A program made the translations under genes and the position numbers. The notes under the pieces were generated by a model. That model did not search any database. It was not told where the DNA came from and saw only the letters and a program-made list of their open reading frames with translations. 60,009 nucleotides of DNA from DASYHS01 sp035998295 (GTDB lineage: Bacteria > Pseudomonadota > Alphaproteobacteria > Azospirillales > Azospirillaceae): the NCBI RefSeq assembly GCF_035998295.1, contig NZ_DASYHS010000193.1, positions 1-60,009 on the forward strand, in the 5' to 3' direction. Numbering within the stretch: position 1 is the first letter of the stretch; each line of letters opens with the position of its first letter. Of this stretch, positions 8,665 to 17,083 are shown in pieces.

Positions 8665-9062
8665 GGATCCTCCTGGTCGAGGACGAGTTCCTGATCGCGA
8701 TGGAGCAGCGGCTCTATCTCGAAGACGCCGGCCACGTCGTCGCCGGTCCGGCGACCGACACGCGCGAAGCCCTCGCCATGGCGGCGGCCGGCTCCTACGA
8801 CCTCGCCCTCGTCGACGTCCACCTCGCCAGGGGATCGAGCGGCATCGACGTCGCCGCGGGCTTCGCGCCCCTCGGCATACGCTGCCTGTTCGTGACGTCG
8901 CACCCCCAGGACGTGCTCGGCGCGGGCCTGGGCCTCGGCGTCCTGATGAAGCCGTTCACCGCGGAAGACCTGCTGTCGGCCGTGGCCGCGGTCGCGGCGC
9001 TGCTCGAGGGGCGGCCCGCGCCGGCGGACCTGCCGCGCACGCTGACGCTCTTCGCGCGCTAG
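8661..9062 (+). CDS. Single-domain response regulator partnered with the HisKA_2 kinase
   Basis: This is a 133-residue receiver. VEDEFLIAMEQ provides the acidic residues, LVDVHLA the phosphorylation site, FVTSHP the switch and VLMKPFT the conserved lysine. The EDEFLI and DVHLARG variants are typical of stand-alone receivers encoded next to HWE/HisKA_2 kinases. The start overlaps the kinase stop (ATGA), so it is the likely cognate receiver. There is no output domain, so it acts through protein contacts or as a phosphate sink. Hairpins directly follow the stop. Confidence 0.92.
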   Translation: MRILLVEDEFLIAMEQRLYLEDAGHVVAGPATDTREALAMAAAGSYDLALVDVHLARGSSGIDVAAGFAPLGIRCLFVTSHPQDVLGAGLGLGVLMKPFTAEDLLSAVAAVAALLEGRPAPADLPRTLTLFAR

Positions 9063-9162
9063 ATCGGATCGCGGGCGGGCGTGAACGCCCGTCCGCGTGA
9101 ATCCGATCTAGAATCAACAGATCAGGAGCGGATTGAGGTTCAGGATGAACCTCAATCCGCTC
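9060..9162. repeat. Two strong hairpins between convergent signalling genes
   Basis: The first inverted repeat spans 9060-9110, with an outer 10-bp match (9060-9069 with 9101-9110) and a GC-rich inner stem around a TGAA loop. The second is a perfect 17-bp stem (9126-9142 with 9146-9162) around a 3-base loop. They fill the gap between two convergent operons and probably work as a bidirectional terminator. The second hairpin looks like a dispersed palindromic repeat unit, but only one copy is visible here. Confidence 0.8.
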
Positions 9163-9165
9163 TAG

Positions 9166-10587
9166 CTATCCCGCGAGGCCGTCGGGCTGGAGATGCAGCA
9201 CGAACTCCGCGCCGCGGGCGGTGCGCGGGATCTCCAGCCTGGCGGAGAGCTGTTCGCACAGCCGGGCCAGGATCGTCAGCCCCAGACCGCCGTCGCGGGC
9301 CGGATCGAAGTCCGGCGGCAGGCCGGCCCCATCGTCGGCCACGCTGATCAGGAGCCCGCCGGTTTCCGGCCGATGGCAGCGGACCACGACTTCGACCGGC
9401 GTCCCGTCGGGACGCGCGTGCCGCAGGGCGTTCGTCACCAGCTCCGAGACGATGATCGCCAGCGGCAGCGCCTGGTCGATCGGAAGCGCCACCTCGGCCG
9501 AGACGTCCGTCAGGACGCAATACCGTCCCGCCTCGCTCGCGACGGCGGCCTCCAGGTCGCCGCACAGCTCGCGCAGCAGCAGGCCGATCTCGACCTGCTC
9601 GAGGTCGTCGCTCCGGTGCAGCCGGTCGTGGAGCCGGGCGATCGCCATCACCCGGTGCTGCGCGCTGAGCACCTGCTCGCGGGCCACCTCGTCGGTGACC
9701 TTGTGGCTCTGGACCGACAGGAGGCTCACCGCCAGGGCGAGGCTGTTCTTGACCCGGTGATGCGCCTCGCGGGTCAGCATGTCCTTCTGGACCAGGAGCT
9801 GCTCCCGCTCGACCTCGACCTTCTTGCGTACGGATATGTCCTCGATCGTAGCGACGATATAGGCCGGCCGGCCATCGGAACCGGGAACGAGCGATCCCGT
9901 CGCGTTGACCCAGATCGCGCCGCCGTCCCGGTCGAGGAAGCGCTTCTCCGTGCAGCAGGTTCCGATCTCGCCCGCGAGCATGCCCTGCAGCAGCGCGCGG
10001 TCGTTCTCCAGATCGTCGGGATGGGTGATGTCCTGGAACCGCAGTCGCAGCAGCTCGTCGCGGTCGCGCCCCAGGATCGCGCGCAGGCGGTCGTTGACCT
10101 GGAGGAAACGCCCCGTCAGGTCGCACTCGGTGATGCCGATCGCGGCATGCTCGAAGGCCGCGCGGTAGCGCATCCGGCTCTCCAGGAGCGCCCCCTGCAT
10201 GCGCCGCCGCTCGGTCACGTCCTTGATCTGGACGAGGCAGTGCGTGGCCGACCGGACGCTGAGCGGCAGGACGGTCACGTCGTGCAGCATCGCCCGGCCG
10301 TCCCGGCAGCGCAGCGGGAACAGCAGCGGATGCAGCGTGTGGGACAGGATGCTGGGCGCGCCCGAGACCAGCGCGTCCTCGACGGCGGTGTGGAGATGCG
10401 AGGCGCCGAGCGCCGGGAACGCCTCCCACAGCGGACGGCCGAGCACCTCGTCGGGTGCCAGGCCGGAGGCGCTCCGCATCCAGGCGTTCCAATGCCGGAC
10501 GCGGTGCTCCGCGTCGAGGACGACCACGCCGCCGTCGATCTCGTTCAGGAGGTCGAAGGAGGCCGAACGGGTGTCAAAGGCTCTCAT
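9166..10587 (-). CDS. PAS-PAS sensor histidine kinase of the HisKA_2 type (paralogue, inverted)
   Basis: This 473-residue soluble kinase has a first PAS at about residues 10-125, a second PAS with PAC at about 135-255 (NDRLRAILGRDRDELL, TIEDISVRKK), HisKA_2 with phosphoacceptor His277 (EAHHRVKNSLALAV), and an ATPase domain with VSELVTNALRHA and ADDGAGLP. Its first PAS closely matches that of the kinase at 7258. It lies 18 bases downstream of a cheC paralogue and ends at the hairpins. Unlike the other unit, no receiver gene is attached, so it may share receivers with the facing operon. Confidence 0.92.
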   Translation of the reverse strand: MRAFDTRSASFDLLNEIDGGVVVLDAEHRVRHWNAWMRSASGLAPDEVLGRPLWEAFPALGASHLHTAVEDALVSGAPSILSHTLHPLLFPLRCRDGRAMLHDVTVLPLSVRSATHCLVQIKDVTERRRMQGALLESRMRYRAAFEHAAIGITECDLTGRFLQVNDRLRAILGRDRDELLRLRFQDITHPDDLENDRALLQGMLAGEIGTCCTEKRFLDRDGGAIWVNATGSLVPGSDGRPAYIVATIEDISVRKKVEVEREQLLVQKDMLTREAHHRVKNSLALAVSLLSVQSHKVTDEVAREQVLSAQHRVMAIARLHDRLHRSDDLEQVEIGLLLRELCGDLEAAVASEAGRYCVLTDVSAEVALPIDQALPLAIIVSELVTNALRHARPDGTPVEVVVRCHRPETGGLLISVADDGAGLPPDFDPARDGGLGLTILARLCEQLSARLEIPRTARGAEFVLHLQPDGLAG

Positions 10588-10605
10588 GGGCTTTCATGGG
10601 GGCTC

Positions 10606-11262
10606 TCAATCGTCCTTGCCGCCGAGGCCGGCTATGAATTGCTGGATCAGGGATTTTAACGCCGACAGGGAGGGCAGGTCCATCAGCAGGGCAATGTAGC
10701 CGTGCAGGTTGCGGGTCCGGATCTCGAAATCGATCGTGAGGAACAGCACGAGGTCGTCGGGCCGGTCCTCGCGGTCCCTCGCCAGGATGCGGCGGCCGCT
10801 GCCGCGCATCAACTGGGGCAGGGAGATCCGGAAGCTGCTCTTGAGCGTGTTGGCGACGGTGACCAGGCAGCCGTTGAGGATGACGTTGCCGATTTCGGTC
10901 AGCGCCTCCTGCTCGAGGTCGGCCACCTCCTCCATGCTGACCGTCGAACCCACGACGGCATGCACGAGCTCGAAGCTGTTCGCCTCGGGGAAGATCAGCA
11001 GGGCGTGACCGGAGAACTGGCCAGCGAACTCCTGCCCGACCGCGACGAGGTCCACGGGCTCGCGCCTCGACAGCAGCTCCGCCGCGACCGAAAGCGCCAG
11101 CACCTCCGTCCGGGGAACCGAGAGGAACACCTGCTCCCTGACCAGCCGGCTGAGGTTCGTGGCCGCCCGTCCCACCCCGATATTGGCCAGCTCCGTCAGG
11201 GCGTCGTGCTCGAGATCGCTCAATCCGAAGCCGGCCGGTGCCGCCTTTTCCGGTTTGGTCAT
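10606..11262 (-). CDS. cheC: CheC-family phosphatase (paralogue, inverted)
   Basis: The protein has 218 residues from the ATG at 11262. Upstream in-frame codons give only a poorly conserved extension. Both CheC signatures are intact: ELAN with Pro 22 residues later in SVPR, and EIGN with Pro 22 residues later in SLPQ. Similarity to the CheC at 6605 runs over the whole length (GRAA-NLSR, LVAVGQ-F, NGCLV-ANTL, GYIALLMDLPSLS). It is the first gene of a two-gene unit with the histidine kinase at 9166-10587. Confidence 0.9.
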   Translation of the reverse strand: MTKPEKAAPAGFGLSDLEHDALTELANIGVGRAATNLSRLVREQVFLSVPRTEVLALSVAAELLSRREPVDLVAVGQEFAGQFSGHALLIFPEANSFELVHAVVGSTVSMEEVADLEQEALTEIGNVILNGCLVTVANTLKSSFRISLPQLMRGSGRRILARDREDRPDDLVLFLTIDFEIRTRNLHGYIALLMDLPSLSALKSLIQQFIAGLGGKDD

Positions 11263-11394
11263 GAAACGTCCACGCTGCCGGGCACCCTTCATCCCGATCG
11301 TCGGGCGGGCACGGACCGCCGCAACCATCTACATACATGAGGTACCACGCCACCGTGCAGGAAGCCAAGGCACGATTGGTTTTCCAGGCTCCCC

Positions 11395-12231
11395 TCACGG
11401 GCCGGCGGCCCCGTCGCCGACGAGGCGGTAGGCCGCTTCGGCGAGCCGGCCATGCGCCTGCGTCGTCGGGTGCACGGGGTCCCAGAACACGTGCCCCTCG
11501 CAGTCCTCCAGCTCGCCGCAGGGCGTGGCGAAGTCGACGAAGCCGTACGCGCCCGGCTCGTCGCGCGCCCGTTCCGCCATCGCCCGCACGTCGAGACGGT
11601 AGAGCCGCAGGCCCGGGACCGGAGCGAGTTCGGCGGCCATGCGGTCGATGCCGGCATTGAACCGTTCCGTCAGCCGGCCCGCCCGTTCGACCGCCTGCTC
11701 GCCATAGGCGCGGACCGCCGGCGTCAGCCCGACGTCGGGAAGGTTGGGCACGAGGATATCCCTGGCGCCGCGCTCCACGAGATCGCGCAGGATGCCCCTC
11801 AGGGAGGCCAGCGCCGCATCGACCGCCGCCTCGCCTTCCGGAGAGCCGACCGCCCCCAGCAGGTCGTTGCCGCCGCCGTAGACGACGTGGAGCGCCCTGC
11901 CGCGGGCGCGCGGCAGGGCGAGGAACAGGTCGGCCTGCGCCCTCAGGCTGAAGGGACCCGATCGCGGGTCGAGTCGCGCGCCGCCGACCGCGAAGTTGGT
12001 GCCGCCCATCCTCGCGGGCATCAGCGGCAGGCCGAGCCGCTCGGCCAGCTGCTCGACCCACACCGGCCCGTTCGAGAACCGGCCGGCATTCCCGTTGTCG
12101 GACAGGCTGTCGCCGAACACGACCAGCCGGTCGAACCCCGCCGCCGGCGCCGCGGCCGCGGTTCCGCTCGCGGCAAGGCCCACGCCCAGCAGCGCCGCCC
12201 CGAGAACGCCCGAAATCATCGACCAAGCCAT
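11395..12231 (-). CDS. Secreted SGNH/GDSL-family hydrolase
   Basis: This 278-residue protein starts with a hydrophobic signal peptide (about residues 1-28, ending in an Ala-rich stretch), so it is exported. SGNH blocks are present: block I FGDSLSDNG with nucleophile Ser42, the Gly of block II in GGTNFAVGGA, block III GGGND with Asn122, and block V DPVHPT with Asp251 and His254. Such enzymes are esterases or lipases of extracellular or periplasmic lipids or acylated polymers. The substrate cannot be inferred. The gene is divergent from the chemoreceptor and separate from the cheC-kinase unit. Confidence 0.9.
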   Translation of the reverse strand: MAWSMISGVLGAALLGVGLAASGTAAAAPAAGFDRLVVFGDSLSDNGNAGRFSNGPVWVEQLAERLGLPLMPARMGGTNFAVGGARLDPRSGPFSLRAQADLFLALPRARGRALHVVYGGGNDLLGAVGSPEGEAAVDAALASLRGILRDLVERGARDILVPNLPDVGLTPAVRAYGEQAVERAGRLTERFNAGIDRMAAELAPVPGLRLYRLDVRAMAERARDEPGAYGFVDFATPCGELEDCEGHVFWDPVHPTTQAHGRLAEAAYRLVGDGAAGP

Positions 12232-12620
12232 CGGTCACCCCGCTTCGCCCGACCCTGAGGAAGGGGTTCAACCATGCCCGGCCCAAATCGTCCCTGCGAC
12301 GTTTTGGGCGGCGGCGGCGGCGCGGACGCATCCTCCGACATGCGGCACGGAGAAGAGAAAAATGCCCATCCGAAGATAGATCCGAAACCCGCGAACAAAC
12401 AATAATTGTGCGAGTTCGGAAATACCAGACTCGACTAAAGGTAATCTGAACAAAAGACTGCCTCATCTCCGGCGCATCAGACCTCCTTCAGTTTTTGTTA
12501 AAATTTTACGTGCCTAAATTTTCAAGGCCACCGGCAGCTATCACCATCGAACGGCGATCCGACGATAGGTTTTCTCCAATCTTCAGATCCGCCGCGAGCA
12601 GTAGTAGGAGGAAATCTCCC
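12232..12620. promoter_or_regulatory. 389-base divergent intergenic region upstream of the chemoreceptor gene
   Basis: This stretch holds no convincing gene. Between about 12340 and 12600 it is markedly AT-richer than its surroundings, as expected for promoters of the divergent SGNH hydrolase and chemoreceptor genes. An open frame extends the chemoreceptor upstream to 12495, but the residues are not receptor-like. AGGAGGAAA at 12606-12614 is the ribosome site for the chemoreceptor ATG at 12621. I could not assign a confident sigma-28 or sigma-70 promoter. Confidence 0.5.
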
Positions 12621-14582
12621 ATGAGTAGTTTGCTCTCCCGCTTTGGATTGTCCGTGCAGATCGGGCTGATCGGGGCAGTCGGCACCGTGGTGCTTCTTCT
12701 GCTCGGCGCCTTCAACCAGTACGAATCGTCGAAACGCGCCGCCTTCCTGGAGCAAGCGCAGGCCATGGGCGCGCTGAACGATCGGCTGGACCAGCTCCGC
12801 ATAGCCCTGCTGGACGCGCGCAGGTCCGAGAAGGACTTCCTGCTCCGGCAGGACGAAAAATACGTGGCCCGCAACGCCGAAACGGTGGCCTCGGCCGATG
12901 CGATGATCGCCGCGGCGCTCGCCCGGCCCGAGGCTGCCGCCATCGCCGGGCGCCTGGAGGCGGTGAAGGGCGACCTCGGTGCCTATGGCAGGGCGTTCGC
13001 GACGGTCGCGGCCACCCAGACCCGCATCGGGCTCGACGAGACCAAGGGCCTGCTCGGCTCGCTGCGGCAGTCCGTGCACGAGGCCGAGGACATCCTGAAG
13101 GACAGGGACCAGCCCGCGCTAACGATCACGATGCTGATGATGCGCCGGCACGAGAAGGACTTCCTGGCCCGGCGCGACGCGAAATACGTCGAGACGTTCG
13201 AGAAGCGCAGCGAGGAGTTCTCGGCCCTCCTCGCCGCGTCCTCCCTGCCCGACGCGGCGGCGGTCTCCGAGAGGATGGCGGCCTACCGGCGCGACTTCCT
13301 GGCCCTCGCCGAGGCGACGCTCGCCCTGATCGGGCAGACCGGCACGCTCTCGCAGGCCTATGCGCGCATGGAACCCGTGCTCGTCGAGGTGTCCGACCAC
13401 CAGAACGCGGCCTATGCCGCGGCCCTCGCCGCCAGCGAGGAGGTGAACCGCGAAGCCGACCGGATGACCTGGATCGCGCTGGCGGCGGCCGTCGCCGCGA
13501 TGACGGTGTTCGGCATCCTCATCGCCCGCGGCGTGACGCGGCCGATCCTGGCGCTGGCCGGCATCATGCGGAAGCTGGCGGACGGCCTGCTGGACCTCGA
13601 CGTTCCCGGACGCGAACGCCGGGACGAGATCGGCACGATGGCCCGGGCGGTCGAGGTGTTCCGGGGTAACGCCGTCGAGATGCGGCGGCTCGAGGCCGAG
13701 CAGGCGGCCGCCGAGGCGCGGACGGCCGCGGAGCGCCGCGCGGCGATGCTGGCCGTGGCCGACGGCTTCGAGGCCCAGGTGCGGGGCATCGTCCAGGCCG
13801 TGGCCTCGGCGGCCATGCAGGTCGAGGCGGCGGCGCAGACGGTGGCCGCGTCGGCCGACCAGACCCGGCGGCAGTCGACGGCCGTGTCCGGGGCGTCGGA
13901 GGAGGCGACGACCAACGTCGACATGGTCGCCGGCGCGACCGAGGAGTTGAGCGCCTCGATCCAGGAGATCAGCCGCCAGGTCGCAGCCTCCAGCGACGCC
14001 ACCGGGGCCGCCGTGCGCGAGGCGGACGGGGCGAACCGGATGGTCGAGGGGCTGTCGGTCTCGGTCGAGACGATCGGCGAGGTGGTGAAGCTGATCTCCG
14101 ACATCGCCAGCCAGACCAACCTGCTGGCGCTGAACGCGACGATTGAGGCCGCGCGTGCCGGCGAGATGGGGAAGGGCTTCGCCGTCGTGGCCGCCGAGGT
14201 CAAGGGCTTGGCCAACCAGACCGCCCGGGCGACCGAGGACATCCATGCCAAGGTGTCGGAGATCCGGGGCTCGGCCGGCTCCACGGTAGAGGCCATCCGG
14301 GGGATCGCCTCTACCATCGCCCATATCGACGGCATCTCGACCGCCGTCGCGGCGGCGATCGAGCAGCAGGGTGCGGCAACCCGCGAGATCGCGACCAACG
14401 TCCAGCAGGCCGCGGCGGGGACGCGGGAGGTCTCGCGCAACATCTCGGGCGTGATGGCGGCGGCCGGGGAGGCCGGCTCCGCCTCCGGCCAGCTCCTCGG
14501 GGCGGCGCAGGGCCTGGCGCGCGACGCGGAGCGCATGCGCGTCGAGGTCGACGGCTTCCTGGAGCGGATCAGGGCGGCATGA
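12621..14582 (+). CDS. Methyl-accepting chemotaxis protein with HBM-type sensor domain
   Basis: This 653-residue transmembrane chemoreceptor has its first membrane segment at about residues 13-32. A long all-helical periplasmic domain follows, with two related modules marked by RRSEKDFLLRQDEKY and MMRRHEKDFLARRDAKY, the hallmark of helical bimodular (HBM) sensors. The second membrane segment is at about 275-297, followed by HAMP and a signalling domain with the conserved tip (ASQTNLLALNATIEAARAGE). No C-terminal CheR-tethering pentapeptide is visible. HBM receptors such as McpS bind organic acids; the ligand here is unknown. The start is set by the strong ribosome site at 12606. Confidence 0.95.
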   Translation: MSSLLSRFGLSVQIGLIGAVGTVVLLLLGAFNQYESSKRAAFLEQAQAMGALNDRLDQLRIALLDARRSEKDFLLRQDEKYVARNAETVASADAMIAAALARPEAAAIAGRLEAVKGDLGAYGRAFATVAATQTRIGLDETKGLLGSLRQSVHEAEDILKDRDQPALTITMLMMRRHEKDFLARRDAKYVETFEKRSEEFSALLAASSLPDAAAVSERMAAYRRDFLALAEATLALIGQTGTLSQAYARMEPVLVEVSDHQNAAYAAALAASEEVNREADRMTWIALAAAVAAMTVFGILIARGVTRPILALAGIMRKLADGLLDLDVPGRERRDEIGTMARAVEVFRGNAVEMRRLEAEQAAAEARTAAERRAAMLAVADGFEAQVRGIVQAVASAAMQVEAAAQTVAASADQTRRQSTAVSGASEEATTNVDMVAGATEELSASIQEISRQVAASSDATGAAVREADGANRMVEGLSVSVETIGEVVKLISDIASQTNLLALNATIEAARAGEMGKGFAVVAAEVKGLANQTARATEDIHAKVSEIRGSAGSTVEAIRGIASTIAHIDGISTAVAAAIEQQGAATREIATNVQQAAAGTREVSRNISGVMAAAGEAGSASGQLLGAAQGLARDAERMRVEVDGFLERIRAA

Positions 14583-14593
14583 GCCCCGGAAGG

Positions 14594-14607
14594 GGGGCGG
14601 CCGCCCC
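14594..14607 (+). terminator. GC-rich palindrome after the chemoreceptor gene
   Basis: A perfect 14-base palindrome (7-bp arms) lies 12 bases past the stop and is followed by a moderately T-rich stretch (TCTTCATTT). It is likely a transcription terminator for the chemoreceptor gene, though the T-run is weak. Confidence 0.5.
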
Positions 14608-14675
14608 TCGCGTCTTCATTTCCCTCCCGGTTCGGGCGATGCTTCGGGATGCGCCACGAACCGGGGGATGACGAC

Positions 14676-15575
14676 GTGACGACCATGAGGAGCATCGGTT
14701 TCATCGGCCTCGGCTCCATGGGCCTGCCCATGGCCAGGAACCTGCTGGCGCGCGGCTTCGCGGTCCGGGGCTTCGATCTGCGCGCCGAATCGGCGGCGGC
14801 ACTCGCCCGCGACGGAGGCGCCGCCGCCGCGAGCGCCGCCGACGCCGCCGCCGGGGCCGACCTGCTGGTGCTGATGGTCGTGAACGCGGCCCAGGCCGAG
14901 ACGGTGCTGTTCGCGGACGGCGCCCTCGACGCGCTGCCCGCGGGCGCGGTCGTGGCGCTGATGGCGACCTGCCCGCCCGGCGCGGTCGAGGCCCTGGCGG
15001 GGCGCGTCGCCGCGGCCGGCCGGCGCTTCCTGGACGCTCCGGTCTCGGGCGGGGTCGTCGGCGCCTCGGGCGGCACCCTGACCATCATGGCGGCGGCGCC
15101 GCGCGAGACCTTCGAGGCGGCGGAGCCGGTGCTCCGCGCCTTCGGCGACAAGGTCTTCCATGTCGGCGAGCGCCCCGGCCAGGGCGCGACGGTCAAGACC
15201 GTGAACCAGCTCCTGTGCGGCGTCCACATCGCCGCCGCCGCCGAGGCCCTCGCGCTGGCGGCGAAGGTCGGGGTCGACCTGGGCATCCTGCTGGAGGTCC
15301 TGGGCGGGTCCGCGGCGTCGAGCTGGATGCTGAGGAACCGCGGCCCGCGCATGCTCCAGGACGAGCCGGAGGTCGCGAGCGCCGTCGACATCTTCGTGAA
15401 GGACCTCGGGATCGTGCTGGAGGCCGGCCACGACGCCAGGGCGGCGCTGCCGCTGGCCTCCATCGCCCACCAGATGTTCCTGGCGGCCTCCGCCCGCGGC
15501 GACGGCGGTGCCGACGACAGCCAGGTCGTCCGCACCTACCTCGCCCTGAACGGCCTCCCGCGCCCGCCGGAGTGA
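14676..15575 (+). CDS. NAD(P)-dependent beta-hydroxyacid dehydrogenase (3-hydroxyisobutyrate dehydrogenase family)
   Basis: The protein has about 299 residues. The N-terminal Rossmann motif is IGFIGLGSMGLPMARNLL. DAPVSGGVVGASGGTLTIM is the substrate-binding signature of the beta-hydroxyacid dehydrogenases, and the catalytic lysine is in GATVKTVNQLL. The family oxidises 3-hydroxyisobutyrate, tartronate semialdehyde or similar acids with NAD(P). Substrate specificity is not predictable here. I prefer the GTG at 14676, which has GGGGGAT upstream; ATG at 14649 or 14685 is possible. It ends 7 bases from the convergent ychJ-like gene. Confidence 0.9.
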   Translation: MTTMRSIGFIGLGSMGLPMARNLLARGFAVRGFDLRAESAAALARDGGAAAASAADAAAGADLLVLMVVNAAQAETVLFADGALDALPAGAVVALMATCPPGAVEALAGRVAAAGRRFLDAPVSGGVVGASGGTLTIMAAAPRETFEAAEPVLRAFGDKVFHVGERPGQGATVKTVNQLLCGVHIAAAAEALALAAKVGVDLGILLEVLGGSAASSWMLRNRGPRMLQDEPEVASAVDIFVKDLGIVLEAGHDARAALPLASIAHQMFLAASARGDGGADDSQVVRTYLALNGLPRPPE

Positions 15576-15582
15576 CCTCCAC

Positions 15583-16071
15583 TCACGCCGCGGCGGCGCC
15601 GCAGCACTTCTTGTACTTGCGGCCGCTGCCGCAGGGGCACGGATCGTTGCGGCCGACCTTGGCCGCGCGGCGCGGCGGCGGCCCCATCGTGCCGTCGGCG
15701 TACCACCAGCGCCCGTCGCTGCGCTGGAAACGGCTCGTCTCGTGGTGGACCAGGTCCTTGCCCTCGGTGCGGAAATGGGCGACGAACTCGACCATGCCCT
15801 GGTCGTCGTCCGGGCCGCCGCCTTCCGTCGAGCGGATCTCGAGCCCGGTCCACTCGCTGCCGGCCGCCCATTTCGCGACGCTCTCGCGGTCGAAGTCGTC
15901 CCGCGTCCCTGGCAGCAGCGTGCGCTCGAGGTGGTCGAGGTTGCCGACCGCGAAGGCGGTGTAGCGCGAACGCATCAGGGCTTCCGGCGTCGGCGGCACC
16001 GCATCGCCGGACAGGTAGGGGCCGCAGCAGGCCTCCAGCGGGCGGCCGGAGCCGCAGGGGCATGTGGTCAT
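15583..16071 (-). CDS. ychJ: YchJ-family protein with SEC-C metal-binding motifs
   Basis: This 162-residue protein has an N-terminal SEC-C motif (CPCGSGRPLEACC) and a C-terminal one (DPCPCGSGRKYKKCC). Between them lies the NTF2-like YchJ middle domain (ALMRSRYTAFAVGNLDHLERT). SEC-C motifs bind zinc and occur in SecA and in small accessory proteins. The function of YchJ is not established. The start is the ATG at 16071; the frame stays open far upstream, but that part is a shadow of the crotonase gene. Confidence 0.9.
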   Translation of the reverse strand: MTTCPCGSGRPLEACCGPYLSGDAVPPTPEALMRSRYTAFAVGNLDHLERTLLPGTRDDFDRESVAKWAAGSEWTGLEIRSTEGGGPDDDQGMVEFVAHFRTEGKDLVHHETSRFQRSDGRWWYADGTMGPPPRRAAKVGRNDPCPCGSGRKYKKCCGAAAA

Positions 16072-16218
16072 GGCGTCGGTCTCTGAGTTCCAGGAGGCCC
16101 TTCCATACCGCGGCCGGACGCCGCGGCCAACCCCGGCGTCGCCGGCGGACGGTCCCCATGGACCGCGCGCGCGCGACCGCGTACCGTTGGAAGCCGTCGA
16201 AACCCGGGGGAGGACCGC

Positions 16219-17025
16219 ATGGTTGCCGTCAACGAAAGCGTGCTGCTGGACGTGGAGGACGGGGTCGCGACCGTGACGCTGAACCGCCCGGACGCCCTCA
16301 ACGCGCTCGACCTTCCGATGGCCGAGGGCCTCGCCGGCGCGATGGCGCGCTGCGAGGAGGACGCGGCCATCCGCGCCGTCGTGCTGCGCGGGGCCGGCGG
16401 CGCGTTCATGGCCGGAGGCGACCTGAAGACCTTCGCCGCCCTGTTCGGCGAGCCGCGCGGCTCGCAGCGCGCCTTCTTCGAGCGGCTGATCCAGCAGGTC
16501 CACCAGGGCATCCTGATCATGCGCCGGATGCCGAAGCCGATCGTCGCCGCCGTCCACGGCCCGGCGGCCGGGTTCGGCGTCAGCCTGGTCCTGGCCTGCG
16601 ACCTCGCGGTCGCCGCCGAGGACGCCGTGTTCACCCTCGCCTACAGCCTGATCGGCGCCAGTCCGGACGGCGGCTCCACCTTCCATCTTCCGCGCGCCGT
16701 CGGCACCAAGCGCGCGATGGAGATCGCCCTGCTCGGCGACCGGTTCTCCGCCGCCGAGGCCGTCAGGGCGGGCCTCGTCAACCGGGCGGTACCGGCGGCG
16801 GCGCTGGCGTCCGAGACGCAGGCGCTGGCGCGCCGCCTCGCCGCCGGGCCGACCCTCGCCTACGGGCGGACCAAGGCGCTGATCAACGCCTCCTTCGAGC
16901 GCCCGATCGAGCAGCAGCTCCAGGCCGAGGTCGAAAGCTTCGCCGCCTGCGCGCTGACCCGCGACTTCGCCGAGGGGGTGGCCGCCTTCCTGGGCAAGCG
17001 CAAGCCCGAGTTCCGTGGCGAGTAG
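16219..17025 (+). CDS. Enoyl-CoA hydratase/isomerase family protein, probably isomerase-like (PaaG type)
   Basis: This 268-residue crotonase-fold enzyme has oxyanion-hole segments AGGDLK and HGPAAGFGVSL. At the catalytic position the hydratase motif with its first glutamate is replaced by LIGASPDGGST. The Asp in PDGG matches the catalytic Asp of PaaG-type delta3,delta2-enoyl-CoA isomerases, so isomerisation is more likely than hydration. GGGGGAGG precedes the ATG. The SDR gene follows 58 bases later, which is consistent with a small acyl-CoA catabolic operon. The substrate is unknown. Confidence 0.9.
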   Translation: MVAVNESVLLDVEDGVATVTLNRPDALNALDLPMAEGLAGAMARCEEDAAIRAVVLRGAGGAFMAGGDLKTFAALFGEPRGSQRAFFERLIQQVHQGILIMRRMPKPIVAAVHGPAAGFGVSLVLACDLAVAAEDAVFTLAYSLIGASPDGGSTFHLPRAVGTKRAMEIALLGDRFSAAEAVRAGLVNRAVPAAALASETQALARRLAAGPTLAYGRTKALINASFERPIEQQLQAEVESFAACALTRDFAEGVAAFLGKRKPEFRGE

Positions 17026-17061
17026 GGGGCGAGTAGGGGGCGAGTAGGCAGCGAATAGGCA
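17018..17061 (+). repeat. Four tandem copies of an 11-base unit spanning a stop codon
   Basis: The unit GCGAGTAGGGG occurs at 17018, 17029, 17040 and 17051, with changes in the last two copies. The first copy contains the crotonase TAG stop, so several in-phase-shifted TAG triplets follow. It ends just before the ribosome site of the SDR gene. Confidence 0.9.
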
Positions 17062-17083
17062 GCCAGCAGGAGGAGCGAAGCGC

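Noticed and set aside
12495..12620. Upstream extension of the chemoreceptor to 12495
   Set aside because: The extra residues are not receptor-like, the DNA is AT-rich promoter-like, and a strong ribosome site precedes the ATG at 12621.
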